The notes under the pieces are model-generated. The model was given only the letters and a program-made list of their open reading frames with translations. It made no database searches and had not been told where the DNA came from. Below, in pieces: positions 1 to 10,440 of a stretch of 64,000 nucleotides of DNA (the first letter of the stretch is position 1; every line of letters begins with the position of its first letter). The DNA comes from Psychromonas algicola (GTDB lineage: Bacteria; Pseudomonadota; Gammaproteobacteria; Enterobacterales; Psychromonadaceae), in contig NZ_SNUB01000013.1 in NCBI RefSeq assembly GCF_004378355.1, positions 1 through 64,000 on the forward strand, given 5' to 3'. A program made the translations under genes and the position numbers.

Positions 1-92
1 GGCACAATTTAAGTTGGAGGGAAAACGTGAGCGAAGTTATCCGAGGTGTTTAAAAGCGTCTAAAAATCGATATCCAGTGGCGAAAAGTAAAT

Positions 93-119
93 ATGCCGTT
101 CACCTTAAGTGAACGGCAT
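93..119 (-). terminator. Hairpin downstream of fis
   Basis: An 11-bp perfect inverted repeat (93-103 pairs with 109-119) with a 5-nt loop lies 44 bases past the fis stop. On the minus strand it is followed by a T-rich but interrupted stretch, so it is a plausible but not textbook terminator of the prmA-dusB-fis transcript. Bases 1-92 show no gene. Confidence 0.55.
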
Positions 120-162
120 TAACTAAAAAGTCGCTTTTTTACATTCTAAAATAGGAAAGAGC

Positions 163-462
163 TTAGCCCATGCCGTATTTTTTTAATTTTTTACGTAAAG
201 TACCACGGTTAATACCTAGCATGGTTGCCGCGCGAGTTTGGTTACCACGAGTGTATTGCATGATGATATCTAACATCGGTGCTTCAACTTCTGCTAATAC
301 TAATTCGTATAATTCAGTGGTGTCTTGTCCGTTCAATTTTGCCACATAGCCAGATACAGCTTGACGTACTGAGTCACGTAGGGGACGTTGAGTTATTTGC
401 CCTGTAGCTGGAATACTAGTGGTTGTTGTCAGTGCTTCTTGAGAAATATTTTGTTCAAACAT
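163..462 (-). CDS. fis: DNA-binding protein Fis
   Basis: 99 residues, matching the usual 98-99 of Fis, the nucleoid-associated factor that bends DNA and adjusts rRNA, recombination and growth-phase transcription. The C-terminal helix-turn-helix spans about residues 74-95 ([20 protein letters not shown]), the most conserved part of the family. The variable N-terminus (residues 1-25) carries the flexible arm. The gene lies 18 bases downstream of dusB on the same strand, the classic dusB-fis arrangement of gammaproteobacteria, so the two are almost certainly cotranscribed. Confidence 0.97.
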   Translation of the reverse strand: MFEQNISQEALTTTTSIPATGQITQRPLRDSVRQAVSGYVAKLNGQDTTELYELVLAEVEAPMLDIIMQYTRGNQTRAATMLGINRGTLRKKLKKYGMG

Positions 463-480
463 GGGTATTAACTCTTTTAA

Positions 481-1443
481 TTACAATTGATTTAAATAAT
501 TTTCTAATGCGTTTAATTGCTCGTGAGCACTTTCTATCGCATTAAAATTACGCTTAAAGTTGCCTAACTTGTCTTGTTCTTGCAAATACCACCCGACGTG
601 CTTCCTAGCGATTCGAGGTCCCATTACATCACCGTAAAAAACATGCAAAGCTTGCACATGCTTCAATAGTATTTTTGTAATTTCCATTTGTGCTAAACCT
701 TGAGCATGCTGCCCTGTGTTTAGAAAGTGGTTAATGTCATTAAATATCCAAGGTGCACCTTGTGCGCCTCGTCCAATCATGATGGCGTCTGCTCCTGTAT
801 GGTCCAGCACGTACTTAGCTTTTTCAACAGAAGTAATATCGCCATTTGCAATCACAGGGATTGTTATATTTTCTTTAATTGTTTTTATTGTGTCGTATTC
901 TGCTTCGCCTTTAAAAAGGCATTGGCGTGTACGACCATGCACGGTTAGTGCTTGGATACCTGCTTGTTCAGCGATCTGTGCAATCTCTAATCCATTTCTA
1001 CTTTCTGGATCCCAACCAGTGCGAATTTTCAAAGTGACAGGCACATCCACTGCATCAACAACACTTTCTAAAATAGCCTTCACTAGATCAGGATGTGGTA
1101 ATAATGCTGAGCCTGCTTTCTTCTTATTCACTTTTTTGGCGGGACAACCCATATTTATATCAACGATCTGAGCGCCTAACTCCACGGTTAATCGTGCAGC
1201 ATTGGCCATTTCCAGCGGTTCTGCGCCAGCAATTTGTACAGAGCGGATACCTGATTCATCATGGTAGTCCATTCGTAACTTAGATTTAGTACTATTCCAA
1301 ACACGAGGATTGGATGACAACATCTCTGATACCGCTAATCCAGCGCCTTGCTCACGGCAAAGCTCTCTGAAAGGTCGATCAGTGACGCCCGCCATAGGTG
1401 CTAAAATAAGATTATTGTCTAATTGATACTGTCCAATGCGCAT
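481..1443 (-). CDS. dusB: tRNA-dihydrouridine synthase B
   Basis: 320 residues. A flavin (FMN) enzyme that reduces specific uridines in the tRNA D-loop to dihydrouridine using NADPH. The N-terminal FMN-binding motif [12 protein letters not shown] (about 15-26) and the catalytic cysteine motif NMGCPAKKV (Cys100) are present, as are the phosphate-binding ANGDI and GRGAQGAPW segments of the TIM barrel. It sits between prmA (137 bases upstream) and fis (18 bases downstream) on the same strand, as in many gammaproteobacteria, which supports the DusB rather than DusA or DusC assignment. Confidence 0.96.
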   Translation of the reverse strand: MRIGQYQLDNNLILAPMAGVTDRPFRELCREQGAGLAVSEMLSSNPRVWNSTKSKLRMDYHDESGIRSVQIAGAEPLEMANAARLTVELGAQIVDINMGCPAKKVNKKKAGSALLPHPDLVKAILESVVDAVDVPVTLKIRTGWDPESRNGLEIAQIAEQAGIQALTVHGRTRQCLFKGEAEYDTIKTIKENITIPVIANGDITSVEKAKYVLDHTGADAIMIGRGAQGAPWIFNDINHFLNTGQHAQGLAQMEITKILLKHVQALHVFYGDVMGPRIARKHVGWYLQEQDKLGNFKRNFNAIESAHEQLNALENYLNQL

Positions 1444-1580
1444 ATTCTAAGCGTTCTCTAAGTTAAGGCGGCGTAGTCTACGCATTTTTTCATCCAGAAT
1501 AAAGGTTAATAATTAACCATTTTGCAATTATTTAGCTTGCAAATTAAGCAACACTTTGTTCTCAGTAATTTATAACCGCT

Positions 1581-2465
1581 TTAAGCGTGCTTAATTCCTG
1601 ATAAACGAGCCCATTCTTCCTTGATTTTTGCTGCATCCATATCAAACCATTGGCCATAAACTGCAATCAATTCTTCAGCCTGTTGTTCCAAAATGCCAGA
1701 AAGTGCTAACGCACCTTTTTCTTTAACTAAACATTCAATGCTTGTTGAAAGCTCACGTAACGGACCTGCTAAGATATTAGCGACTAATACGTCAGCCAAA
1801 ATGCCTTCAGGTAAATCTTCTGGTAAATATAGCTCTAACTGGTCTGATACTTGGTTACGCTCTGCGTTATCACGGCTAGCGGTGATTGCTTGTGGATCAA
1901 TATCAATACCAATCACACGTTTTGCGCCAAGTTTTAAAGCTGCGATGGCTAAAATGCCAGAGCCACAACCAAAATCGATAACTACTTTATCCTGTAAGTC
2001 TTGTGCGTCTAACCATGCTAAACATAATGCAGTTGTTGGGTGAGTACCTGTGCCAAAAGCTAGGCCTGGATCTAACATCACATTAACTGCATTTTCGTCA
2101 GGTACTGGTTTCCAACTTGGGCAAATCCATAGGCGTTCACCAAATTGCATAGGGTGGAAGTTATCCATCCATTCGCGTACCCAGTCTTTATCTTCTAGTT
2201 GTTCGATTTTGAAGGCAAAGTCATCGGGTAATAATGAACTTGTTTTTAATAGAGCAATGACAGGCAGTAAATCTACATCTGCTTCATATAGACCTGTTAC
2301 ATCAGTATCTCCCCATAGGCGTGTTTCGCCGGGCATGGGTTCAAAAATTGGTGTATCTTGAGAGTCGGTAAAGGTTGCAGACAGAGCGCCATTGTCCATT
2401 AACAGTTCACCAATTTCTTCTGCATTAACATTATTGGCATTTAATTTTAGCTGGATCCAAGGCAT
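1581..2465 (-). CDS. prmA: Ribosomal protein L11 methyltransferase
   Basis: 294 residues, the usual PrmA length. It trimethylates lysines and the N-terminus of ribosomal protein L11 using S-adenosylmethionine. The PrmA signature [14 protein letters not shown] lies at about 132-145 and the SAM-binding motif VIDFGCGSG at about 162-170; the N-terminal L11-binding domain precedes a linker around residue 90. First gene of the prmA-dusB-fis set. A 278-base region separates it from the divergently transcribed response regulator and presumably holds both promoters. Confidence 0.96.
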   Translation of the reverse strand: MPWIQLKLNANNVNAEEIGELLMDNGALSATFTDSQDTPIFEPMPGETRLWGDTDVTGLYEADVDLLPVIALLKTSSLLPDDFAFKIEQLEDKDWVREWMDNFHPMQFGERLWICPSWKPVPDENAVNVMLDPGLAFGTGTHPTTALCLAWLDAQDLQDKVVIDFGCGSGILAIAALKLGAKRVIGIDIDPQAITASRDNAERNQVSDQLELYLPEDLPEGILADVLVANILAGPLRELSTSIECLVKEKGALALSGILEQQAEELIAVYGQWFDMDAAKIKEEWARLSGIKHA

Positions 2466-2743
2466 GACTTTTCTCTTTTAATTGAGGTAATAGATAAGGC
2501 GCAAGAATACAGGGATTTAATAAATTAATATACCCGTTAGCATTTAAGTGTCTTTATTCAATAATTAGTGAGCAGCAATAATTAAGAGCTATACTGCTCA
2601 ATTTACCTCGGTATTTCAAATTGTGCGCGTAAGTTCAAAAAATATTGTTTATAATCTATTTGATATAGCAATTTCACATTGTTTTGCTTGCAAAAGAATA
2701 CGTTAGCGTGAAAATGGCTAGGTATTGCAGAAAGGATGTATCG

Positions 2744-3382
2744 ATGAACAAGATTGTGATTATTGATGATCATCAATTATTTTTATACGGTCTTAAACTG
2801 ACGTTAGAAAATGAAGGTAATTTAGTAACTACTTTTGATAGTCCACTAAAAGCTTTAACTGAAATAAAAGATATTAACCCCGATTTAATCTTAATAGATT
2901 TATATATGTCTGAGATGAGCGGAATTGCCATGCTTGAAGCTTTAATGAAAGCTAAGATGGCTTCCCCCGTTGTCGTGCTGTCTGCAAGTGAATGTTATAG
3001 TGACGTTTATCATGCACTACAAAATGGTGCTATGGGTTTTATTCCTAAGTCTTATTCTCCACAGGAGCTAATCTATGCATTAGATAGAGTTTTTGCTGGC
3101 GATTTATTTGTACCTGAAGATATTATGGTTGAAATTGAATCTGTTGCTCAATTAGAAGAAAAGAGCAAACAAGATTACCACTTATCAGATAGACAAATAC
3201 AAATTCTCAGATTGCTTCAAGATGGTAAAAAGAACCGAGAGATAGCTGACGCGTTATGTATTTCACAAGATACTGTGAAGTTTCATCAGAAAGGCTTATA
3301 TCTAGCTTTAGACGTATCTGGTGCTTCTAGTCGCTTACAAGCCGTTGAAAAAGCAATTTCAATCGGCCTGCTTAAAGCTTAA
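2744..3382 (+). CDS. NarL/FixJ-family response regulator
   Basis: The start at 2744 is preferred because AAAGGA lies 8 bases before it and the receiver domain begins there at once; an open frame reaches back to 2684 but adds a non-homologous leader. 212 residues: receiver domain with acidic pair Asp8/Asp9, phospho-acceptor Asp52 and Lys102, then a LuxR-type helix-turn-helix at about 147-206. It should act as a transcription factor controlled by phosphorylation. It is convergent with a hybrid histidine kinase only 16 bases away, a likely cognate partner although the genes are not cotranscribed. Target genes are unknown. Confidence 0.9.
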   Translation: MNKIVIIDDHQLFLYGLKLTLENEGNLVTTFDSPLKALTEIKDINPDLILIDLYMSEMSGIAMLEALMKAKMASPVVVLSASECYSDVYHALQNGAMGFIPKSYSPQELIYALDRVFAGDLFVPEDIMVEIESVAQLEEKSKQDYHLSDRQIQILRLLQDGKKNREIADALCISQDTVKFHQKGLYLALDVSGASSRLQAVEKAISIGLLKA

Positions 3383-3398
3383 TTTTGCGTAACAACAA

Positions 3399-5066
3399 TT
3401 AAAGCAACTGTTTCAACATGGATCTTAATGAAGCGGGTTTAACGGGCTTATTGAGGATCATATAATCTAGCGATTTACTCGACTCTTTAACTTCTTTTAG
3501 CTTTTCAGGATCGGCTTCACCTGTGAGTAAAATAGAAGGAGTACCATTTTTAATCTTTTTAAGTACATCCAATCCAGTCTTTTGATTGGGCAAGCGGAAG
3601 TCCGAAATAACTAAATCATATTCTGCTGCTGAATACTTGGCTAACCCTTCTTCCGCAGTATCTGCACAATCGACGTTATAACCCCAGCTCTCAAGTAGCA
3701 TGCTCAATGCCATCAAAATACCTTGATCATCATCTATAAGCAGTATTTTACAATTAAGACATTGATTGGATAGCTCTTTTAACTCTTTGCGTTTCTGCGG
3801 TTTGAGCCCCGTATCTAGCATTAAACTAAAGCAGCTCCCTTTTTTATTCGTTTTAGCTTCAATACTTGTATTGCATAAATGCGCTTTGCGTTGTGCAATC
3901 GCAAGCCCCAAGCCAATCCCTTTGGTTTTATTGTTTAAAGGGTTTTCTGCTTGTGCAACTTCATCAAATAAGGTTTCAAAAATAGAACTCTCTATTTCTT
4001 CTCCTTGATTCCAAACCTGTATTTTTGCTTGTTTTTGATAATGGCGAGCACTTAATAAAATATGCGCATTTTTATCTTGGCTACCGTGCACCATTGCATT
4101 GCTTAACAACACATCAATGATGCTGGTGATTAATCGAATATCACCTTTTACTGTAATATCTGGTAAACGTGTAGAAAAGTTAATGCCTTTTAATAACGCT
4201 TGCTGTTGGTATTTTTGAATGATTGGCACTAAAGCAGAAGACAGCTTAAATTCAGTGATTGTAGGGGTGATTGCATTACTATCTAAACGAGAAAGATCTA
4301 ATAAGCTTGATATCCAGCGTTCTAATTCTTCCGAAGAATGTTTAATACTTTGTGCTAACTGAAGATGTTGTGTATCAGTTAATTTCTTTTCTAATAAATG
4401 GCTATATAAAGATAAGCTACTAAGCGGTTGTCTAATATCATGAACGATACTATTTAGATAACGACTACTTTTTTTACTCATAATACTATTTTTTTCAAAA
4501 TTACTAAGCGATTGGTTATTATGAGATTTATTCGCTCTGAATTGAGTGTAAATAGTAAGGTAACAAAGTGTGAGTAAAAATGCGCTGTTAAATAGGAACA
4601 CTAAAGGATCGGTATTACCTAGTATTGATGCAAAAATATAACACAGTAATAAAAACACATTATTGGCGATTAAATAGCGAGTGTTATAAGCCAATAAATA
4701 AGAGTAAAAAAGTGGTAACAGTAAAACTAAATATAAAAAACTATTAAGGTAAGTTTGTTCTTGGAAGTGACTGTTAATGGTTACAAACAAGGTGAGCACA
4801 ACCGTTGTGATAGGAGCGATACGGTGAGCTAAATCATCCATTTCTTTAACGATGACATATAAAGTTGCAGTGCATAATAATAAAACTAGAACAGGAACGA
4901 CTATAGGTGCTGTAAAAGTAGGAGATGAGTCAAACAGAGTATAGCTTTGAGCAATACCAATCAGGAAGAAAAAAACAAATGAAGAAACGATGGTAATATT
5001 AAAAGAGCGTAATGATTGCCATCTTATTTGTTGTTTTAGTAATTCTTGGTGAGCATCCATATTCAA
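3399..5066 (-). CDS. Hybrid sensor histidine kinase with C-terminal receiver
   Basis: 555 residues. The N-terminal third is about six hydrophobic membrane segments (roughly 25-175) with no large periplasmic domain, so sensing is probably membrane-embedded. The HisKA dimerisation box has His209 (VHDIRQPLSSLS). The ATPase domain has an N-box near Asn323 and a G-box GIGLGLAIAQ (383-392). The C-terminal receiver carries Asp489 and Lys540. The HDIRQPLS variant belongs to a kinase group often paired with NarL-type regulators. The gene faces the response regulator at 2744-3382 tail to tail. The signal is unknown. Confidence 0.9.
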   Translation of the reverse strand: MNMDAHQELLKQQIRWQSLRSFNITIVSSFVFFFLIGIAQSYTLFDSSPTFTAPIVVPVLVLLLCTATLYVIVKEMDDLAHRIAPITTVVLTLFVTINSHFQEQTYLNSFLYLVLLLPLFYSYLLAYNTRYLIANNVFLLLCYIFASILGNTDPLVFLFNSAFLLTLCYLTIYTQFRANKSHNNQSLSNFEKNSIMSKKSSRYLNSIVHDIRQPLSSLSLYSHLLEKKLTDTQHLQLAQSIKHSSEELERWISSLLDLSRLDSNAITPTITEFKLSSALVPIIQKYQQQALLKGINFSTRLPDITVKGDIRLITSIIDVLLSNAMVHGSQDKNAHILLSARHYQKQAKIQVWNQGEEIESSIFETLFDEVAQAENPLNNKTKGIGLGLAIAQRKAHLCNTSIEAKTNKKGSCFSLMLDTGLKPQKRKELKELSNQCLNCKILLIDDDQGILMALSMLLESWGYNVDCADTAEEGLAKYSAAEYDLVISDFRLPNQKTGLDVLKKIKNGTPSILLTGEADPEKLKEVKESSKSLDYMILNKPVKPASLRSMLKQLL

Positions 5067-5228
5067 ATCCGCTATTGATTAATCTTGTAGTATATCCGTA
5101 TGTAATAAATAGATAAAGTTTACCTTTATCTTATTGTTTTTTATAGTGATTGTCTAAAGTAGAACCGTTGCTTATTATGATTGGTATAAAGTCTATTTAC
5201 TGGTTTGTTAAAATCAAGGCAAAAAAAA

Positions 5229-5247
5229 AGCCTAACAAAGTTAGGCT
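5229..5247 (-). terminator. Hairpin with long T-tract
   Basis: A 9-bp perfect stem (5229-5237 with 5239-5247 allowing a tight A loop) is flanked by ten A residues on the plus strand, that is a T-tract on the minus strand. It resembles a rho-independent terminator for leftward transcription. It lies between aroQ and the kinase gene and could be a second terminator insulating the kinase from aroQ read-through. Confidence 0.6.
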
Positions 5248-5375
5248 TGCCTTTAACAGGTATTCTTATTACAAAGTAAATAAAAAACTTATTTATATGG
5301 CATCAAAATTAGGGTCACTACTATGTCTTAATTTCTTAGGACCCAGATAGAGTGCCTTAAGTTTTTAAAAAAAGT

Positions 5376-5395
5376 AACTACCCGCATGGGTAGTT
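5376..5395 (-). terminator. aroQ terminator (bidirectional)
   Basis: The 8-bp stem AACTACCC/GGGTAGTT with loop GCAT has T-rich sequence on both sides, including seven T on the minus strand. It lies 80 bases past the aroQ stop and is the best candidate for the end of that transcript. Confidence 0.75.
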
Positions 5396-5474
5396 TTGAC
5401 ATTTTCTTGCACATTTCGGCATAAGTATGCATAAATAATGAATTATTATTGCATTGTAAGTTATGTTTTAGTCG

Positions 5475-5912
5475 TTATTTAGGTGTTGTAAATTGTTTTG
5501 CGCTTTGTAAGGCGAATGAGTATCCCTGCGCTCCCATGCCACAAATTACAGCGCAAGCTACATCTGATAAGTAAGAATGATGTCTAAATTTTTCACGTTT
5601 ATGGATATTAGATAAATGCACTTCTACAAATGGAATAGCGACACCTAATAAAGCATCGCGCAAAGCAACACTGGTATGTGTAAATGCTGCTGGGTTGATA
5701 ATAATGAAATCAATTTCGCCGGCGCTAGCGTGAATTTTTTCTAGCAACTCGTATTCACGATTAGATTGTAGGTGCGATAATTCGATATTCAATTGTTCTG
5801 CTTCAGACTGTAATGACACAATAATATCGTCGAGTGTTTGACTGCCATAAACTTCAGGCTCTCGTTTACCCAGTAAATTAAGGTTCGGTCCATTTAATAC
5901 CAATACTTTCAC
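5475..5912 (-). CDS. aroQ: 3-dehydroquinate dehydratase, type II
   Basis: 145 residues, the normal size of the dodecameric type II enzyme, which removes water from 3-dehydroquinate in the shikimate pathway. The N-terminal [18 protein letters not shown] stretch contains the catalytic Arg17 and Tyr22; the [16 protein letters not shown] and [17 protein letters not shown] motifs carry the substrate-binding Asn, His and Arg. In many gammaproteobacteria aroQ is followed by accB and accC and then prmA; here accBC do not follow, and a kinase and response regulator occupy the interval. Hairpins at 5376 and 5945 suggest it is transcribed alone. Confidence 0.95.
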   Translation of the reverse strand: MKVLVLNGPNLNLLGKREPEVYGSQTLDDIIVSLQSEAEQLNIELSHLQSNREYELLEKIHASAGEIDFIIINPAAFTHTSVALRDALLGVAIPFVEVHLSNIHKREKFRHHSYLSDVACAVICGMGAQGYSFALQSAKQFTTPK

Positions 5913-5944
5913 TTTCTACTCCTTTTAAATATAGGGCTCATAAA

Positions 5945-5980
5945 AAACTCCTCGAGAACAAATCTGTTAACGAGGAGTTT
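5945..5980 (-). terminator. acsA terminator
   Basis: The 10-bp arms AAACTCCTCG (5945-5954) and CGAGGAGTTT (5971-5980) enclose 16 bases that themselves can pair (AACA with TGTT). On the minus strand a T-run follows directly. This is a strong rho-independent terminator 75 bases past the acetyl-CoA synthetase stop and separates it from aroQ. Confidence 0.85.
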
Positions 5981-6054
5981 AGCGATAAAGCAGTCAATTG
6001 GCTATCTCTACACTGTAAGCAATTCTAATATTGCAGTGATAGCTATTGTTTAGA

Positions 6055-8004
6055 TTAACTAATTTCTTGATTTTCTTTAATTAATTTATCCACCACACTT
6101 GGATCCGCAAGGGTAGATGTATCACCTAATTGGTCACTTTCACCGGTAGCAATCTTACGTAAAATACGACGCATGATTTTTCCTGAACGTGTTTTAGGTA
6201 GTCCTTCGGCCCAATGTAAAATATCTGGTGTTGCAATTGCACCAATTTCTTTGCGTACCCATTGTTTTACTTCTGCATATAACTCTGGTGAAGAAAACTC
6301 ACCTGAATTTAAGGTGACGTAAGCGTAAATGCCTTGCCCTTTAATTTCATGTGGAACACCTACTACCGCAGCTTCTGCAATTTTAGGGTGTGATACTAGT
6401 GCGCTTTCAATCTCTGCTGTGCCCATACGGTGACCTGATACATTCAGAACATCATCAACTCGGCCTGTGATCCAATAGTAACCATCTTCATCACGACGAG
6501 CGCCATCACCCGTAAAGTACATGTTCTGGAAAGTTGAGAAATAAGTTTGTTCAAAACGCTCGTGGTTGCCATAAAGTGTACGCATTTGACCCGGCCAGCT
6601 ATCAAGCATAACTAAATTTCCTTCAACTGCTCCTTCTAAAATAGCACCTTCATTATCGACTAAAGCGGGTTTAACACCAAAAAATGGGCGTGTTGCAGAG
6701 CCTGGTTTTAGATCCGTGGCACCAGGTAGTGGCGTAATTAAAATGCCACCTGTTTCTGTTTGCCACCATGTATCGACAATAGGGCAAGACTTATTACCAA
6801 TCTTATCGTAATACCATTGCCATGCTTCTGGATTGATGGGTTCACCTACAGAACCGAGGATTCGTAATGAACTGCGATCAGTACCTTGAATTGCTTCATC
6901 ACCTTTTGCCATCAATGCGCGGATTGCTGTAGGTGCAGTGTACAGTAGAGTTACTTTGTGTTTATCAACAACTTCACTCATACGTGCTGGTGTTGGGTAG
7001 TTGGGCACGCCTTCAAATAAAAGAGTGGTTGCGCCATTGGCGAGTGGGCCGTAAACCAAATAACTATGACCTGTGATCCAACCTACATCGGCGGTACACC
7101 AATAAATATCTCCTTCTTGATAATCAAATACATATTTGAAGGTCATTGCGGCATAAACCAAATAACCACCTGTAGTATGTAATACGCCTTTAGGTGTACC
7201 TGTTGAACCTGAAGTGTAAAGAATGAAAAGTGGATCTTCTGCGTTCATTGCTTCAGGTTCACAATCCGTTGCTTGTGATTGTGTTACTTCAGTCCAATCT
7301 AAATCACGACCTTTAACCCAATTCACATCACCGCCTGTATTTTTAAATACAATGACATGTTCTACGCAATCTGTTCCATCTCGAGTTAAGGCTTCATCAA
7401 CGTTTGCTTTTAATGGAACCGTTCTTCCGCCACGGCGACCTTCATCGGCAGTGATCACTAACTTCGCACTACTATCGATAACACGGCCAGCAATCGCATC
7501 AGGAGAGAAACCACCAAAAACAATAGAGTGAACCGCACCGATACGTGTACAAGCTAACATCGCAACGGCCGCTTCTGGTGTCATTGGCATATATAAACAA
7601 ACTACATCACCTTTTTTAATGCCTTGTTGTTTTAATGCATTCGCGAATTGACATACTTGTGTGTATAACTCTTGGTAAGTTATTTTTGCATCTTGGTCTG
7701 GTGAATCACCTTCCCACAGTAAAGCGACTTGATTTGCTCTTGTTGCTAAATGGCGATCAATACAGTTAACTGAAACATTTAACTCACCATCTTCAAACCA
7801 TTTAATATTTACATTGCCTAGTTCATATGAGCTGTTTTTTACTTTAGTGTAAGGTTTTATCCAGTCTAAAATTTTACCTTTTTCGCCCCAAAATAGATCA
7901 GGATTATCAATTGATGCTTTGTAATCAGATAAATACTGTTCGTTAGTTAATAAGCTTTTTTGTGCTAGCTCAGGTGAAACCGGGTAAATATTATTTCCGC
8001 TCAT
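6055..8004 (-). CDS. acsA: Acetyl-CoA synthetase
   Basis: 649 residues from the ATG at 8004, chosen because GGAG lies six bases before it; an in-frame ATG at 8016 contains that ribosome site and is less likely. AMP-forming ligase that activates acetate through acetyl-AMP to acetyl-CoA. The P-loop-like [11 protein letters not shown], the WWQTETGG motif, the ADP-forming hinge [15 protein letters not shown] and the C-terminal [11 protein letters not shown] are all present; the last contains the lysine that is acetylated in known regulated Acs enzymes. Length matches Acs of enteric bacteria. A strong terminator follows. Confidence 0.97.
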   Translation of the reverse strand: MSGNNIYPVSPELAQKSLLTNEQYLSDYKASIDNPDLFWGEKGKILDWIKPYTKVKNSSYELGNVNIKWFEDGELNVSVNCIDRHLATRANQVALLWEGDSPDQDAKITYQELYTQVCQFANALKQQGIKKGDVVCLYMPMTPEAAVAMLACTRIGAVHSIVFGGFSPDAIAGRVIDSSAKLVITADEGRRGGRTVPLKANVDEALTRDGTDCVEHVIVFKNTGGDVNWVKGRDLDWTEVTQSQATDCEPEAMNAEDPLFILYTSGSTGTPKGVLHTTGGYLVYAAMTFKYVFDYQEGDIYWCTADVGWITGHSYLVYGPLANGATTLLFEGVPNYPTPARMSEVVDKHKVTLLYTAPTAIRALMAKGDEAIQGTDRSSLRILGSVGEPINPEAWQWYYDKIGNKSCPIVDTWWQTETGGILITPLPGATDLKPGSATRPFFGVKPALVDNEGAILEGAVEGNLVMLDSWPGQMRTLYGNHERFEQTYFSTFQNMYFTGDGARRDEDGYYWITGRVDDVLNVSGHRMGTAEIESALVSHPKIAEAAVVGVPHEIKGQGIYAYVTLNSGEFSSPELYAEVKQWVRKEIGAIATPDILHWAEGLPKTRSGKIMRRILRKIATGESDQLGDTSTLADPSVVDKLIKENQEIS

Positions 8005-8369
8005 CTTTAACTCCATTTATAGTTCGATTGCTTATAAATTCCATTTTGTTTATTTAAAAAATAACGAATTTATCGTAGTCGACAAACTAAATAGATATTG
8101 TGAGGAAGGGCAATGTTGTTAAATAAATGTTAATTATGGCTAATATGGCAACGAATTTTGAGATCAATATCATACCAATGAGGTGGGAAATAAAATCAAT
8201 AAAGGTTAAATAAGAATAAATTTAAGCCATCATTTATGCCTCCCTTTTTTTGATTTTCAATCTAAACTTTAAGCTCTTGTTCTTATTTTTTTAACTTATG
8301 ACTTGAGTTCATAAATATATTTAACTGAGTTTGTTAAGTTAAAAATTTTGTCATGATGTTGGTGATAAA
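8005..8369. other. Divergent promoter region, acsA / pilin genes
   Basis: No gene is visible. It must hold the promoters for acsA (leftward) and the PilX-like gene (rightward). An 11-bp inverted repeat TTTTTAACTTA (8289-8299) and TAAGTTAAAAA (8336-8346) lies just before the pilin start and could be a regulatory structure, though in AT-rich DNA this may be chance. Confidence 0.4.
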
Positions 8370-9707
8370 ATGGAAAAGTCGATTCAACATTTTAAGCAAA
8401 AAGGGTTTGCTGTATTAACAACTGTCGTGATACTAAGTGCAGCTGGGATCCTATATACCCTGAATATGGCTCAATCTCAGTTAATTGATAATCGAATCTT
8501 AGGCAATGTTTTTCGTAATAATGAAGCCTTAGCAAATGCAGAATCTGGTGTGAATTTGATACTGAATAAACTAAGCCATATAGACACCGCAGAGCAAGTT
8601 ATTAACCAGCTTCCTTTTACTTATCCAGAACAATTAACAGAAGCGCATTATTACCTAGTGAATGTTAAAAGTATTAAAGATGATCAATTACAAATTACTT
8701 CGACAGGTTATTCTCAGGATAAAAGTGCCACAAAAATGGTTTCATTAAAGGTTGAACGTATTGAAGTTTTTGATATTCCTGTCACCACTCTCTCTGCTAA
8801 TGGGCAACTTAAAATAAATTCAAAGGGCAATATTAATACTGGGTGTGAAGGACTGAGTAAAGAAGACTGTCGTTCTCCTGGAAACATTGCCGAACAAGCG
8901 GTTATAAGTGGCGTCTCTTCTCAAAGTAGCGAGCTTTGCTCAAGTGATTCAACAGAATCGTTATTAAATGATCAAATTGAAAATATTGCAGATCAACAAT
9001 GGGGAAATGCAACTTCATTTGCTGGTACTGTTTTCGATAATGTCGATGCAATTGATGATATGAAACAAGCGACTTCCTTATTTGAAAGCACTTTTGGTAT
9101 TCGCTTAAATGATGCAAAAGAAGCGTTAGCTTCTTCGGATCTGGTTGCTAATATTGATATGACAGAGTCTTCAGCGTTAAGTTGCTCGGAACAACTTAAC
9201 GCAATAGATGAATCCATTAGTATTATTTACATTAAAGGTGATTGTAATATCGATGTAAATGACCCTGCATATCAAGCTTATCCAGAGACAGAGCGTTTTA
9301 CTATTGGAACGATAGATAAACCTAAAATGGTGTTTTTTGAAGGAGGGACTTTTGTAACACAGCCCGAGTCAGGCGTTTCAATTAATGGTTTACTTTATTT
9401 TATACCAGCTTCCGAAGCCTTATTGGATGAGAATGGAAATGTGCTTTATAGCGATGGCGTTATACAAACCGTTGATCAACAAATTGTCGATATGAGTGGT
9501 GTGAGAGTTAATGGCGCTCTTTTAAGTGAATATAATTGTTCACACAATGAAACCGATAAAAACAAAAGCGCAAGTATGCAGCGTTTTTCGGTTCGTTACG
9601 ATAAAACCGTGTTAAATCATTTATACGGTCAGCTAAATATGCAACCTTCGGCAATGCGTTATCAATTTGTTGTTGGATCGTGGAGGGACTTTAATGGTTC
9701 CTTGTAG
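8370..9707 (+). CDS. PilX-like type IV pilus minor pilin/assembly protein
   Basis: 445 residues. The N-terminus has a short basic leader ending KQKG before a hydrophobic segment (about 14-36, FAVLTTVVILSAAGILYTL), the layout of PilX-type proteins. Position +5 is not the usual glutamate, as is also common in PilX and GspK-type minor pilins. The remainder is a long soluble, mostly beta/polar domain with several cysteine pairs. It overlaps the next gene, a PilV-like prepilin, by 14 bases, so they are translated as a unit. Other genes of a normal minor-pilin operon (pilW, pilY1, pilE) are not in the neighbourhood. Much longer than typical PilX (about 170-200 residues). Confidence 0.7.
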   Translation: MEKSIQHFKQKGFAVLTTVVILSAAGILYTLNMAQSQLIDNRILGNVFRNNEALANAESGVNLILNKLSHIDTAEQVINQLPFTYPEQLTEAHYYLVNVKSIKDDQLQITSTGYSQDKSATKMVSLKVERIEVFDIPVTTLSANGQLKINSKGNINTGCEGLSKEDCRSPGNIAEQAVISGVSSQSSELCSSDSTESLLNDQIENIADQQWGNATSFAGTVFDNVDAIDDMKQATSLFESTFGIRLNDAKEALASSDLVANIDMTESSALSCSEQLNAIDESISIIYIKGDCNIDVNDPAYQAYPETERFTIGTIDKPKMVFFEGGTFVTQPESGVSINGLLYFIPASEALLDENGNVLYSDGVIQTVDQQIVDMSGVRVNGALLSEYNCSHNETDKNKSASMQRFSVRYDKTVLNHLYGQLNMQPSAMRYQFVVGSWRDFNGSL

Positions 9708-10440
9708 AGTCAGGTGTTTAAAATATTTATCTCCAATAAAGAGAAAAGGATTTTCACTGATAGAGGTCTTGGTGTCATTAGTCATCATTAGCTTAACTGC
9801 AGTGAATATTACCGGACTGCAGAATAAAATTGCACAACAACAGCGTGATAATATTAGCCATGCCGCCGCGCTTTCAATGGCAATTGAAAAAATGGAAGAA
9901 GCATTAAGTTTTACCACGGTTGATAAATTAATGGCCATGAATAATGTGTCAGAAACAGTCATTCATGACACTATTGGCGAATTAACAATCCGTTGGCAAG
10001 TGACTGATGTTGAGGAAGATAGTTTGTTGACTGATGACTTCAAACGAATCTCGCTAACTATCACTTGGCTAGGGCGTGCAGCACAAACACAATCTTTTAC
10101 TTATTCATCACAAGTTAACTTTGGAACCTTATTATCTACTGCTTCAACATTTGAACAGATCACAGAAATTGAACAAACATCGGGTATTATTGTCTCAGCT
10201 TTAAATAATAGTGACGTGATCTATTTCGAAGCCAATACAAGCTATCGAGCAGGGACCTTTGTTATTTTTGATAGTTATTTGTATCAAGCAACACAAGATT
10301 ATCAGCTAGGAGATGAGTTACCTCATACAGCTCGAAACCCTGAATCAGGAAGCATTGAACTAGGAGAAGGATGGCAAAGTTTTGGGCCCATTAGCAACTC
10401 TGAATTAGCTAATATAGAAGGTTTGGCAACAATATTTTAG
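9694..10440 (+). CDS. PilV-like type IV prepilin with CBM5/12-like tail
   Basis: The start at 9694 is set by GGAGGG six bases upstream. 248 residues. The prepilin peptidase motif KRKG/FSLIEV (cleavage after Gly19, Glu at +5) precedes the hydrophobic assembly helix, as in PilV-type minor pilins. The C-terminal part, about 177-231, has spaced aromatic and glycine residues (SYRAGTFVIFDSYLYQA, then GDELP and GEGWQSFG) resembling the small CBM5/12 chitin-binding fold; this is a motif-level resemblance only. The protein may decorate a pilus tip and bind carbohydrate. Ribosome site and stop of the preceding pilin gene overlap. Confidence 0.75.
   Translation: MVPCRVRCLKYLSPIKRKGFSLIEVLVSLVIISLTAVNITGLQNKIAQQQRDNISHAAALSMAIEKMEEALSFTTVDKLMAMNNVSETVIHDTIGELTIRWQVTDVEEDSLLTDDFKRISLTITWLGRAAQTQSFTYSSQVNFGTLLSTASTFEQITEIEQTSGIIVSALNNSDVIYFEANTSYRAGTFVIFDSYLYQATQDYQLGDELPHTARNPESGSIELGEGWQSFGPISNSELANIEGLATIF

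Noticed and set aside
3382-3399. Operon of response regulator and kinase
   Set aside because: The two genes are convergent, so they cannot share one transcript; only a functional link is inferred.
5150-5350. 66-codon plus-strand frame between the kinase and aroQ
   Set aside because: It contains the poly-A tract and hairpin of a terminator, has no family likeness, and starts from a weak codon.
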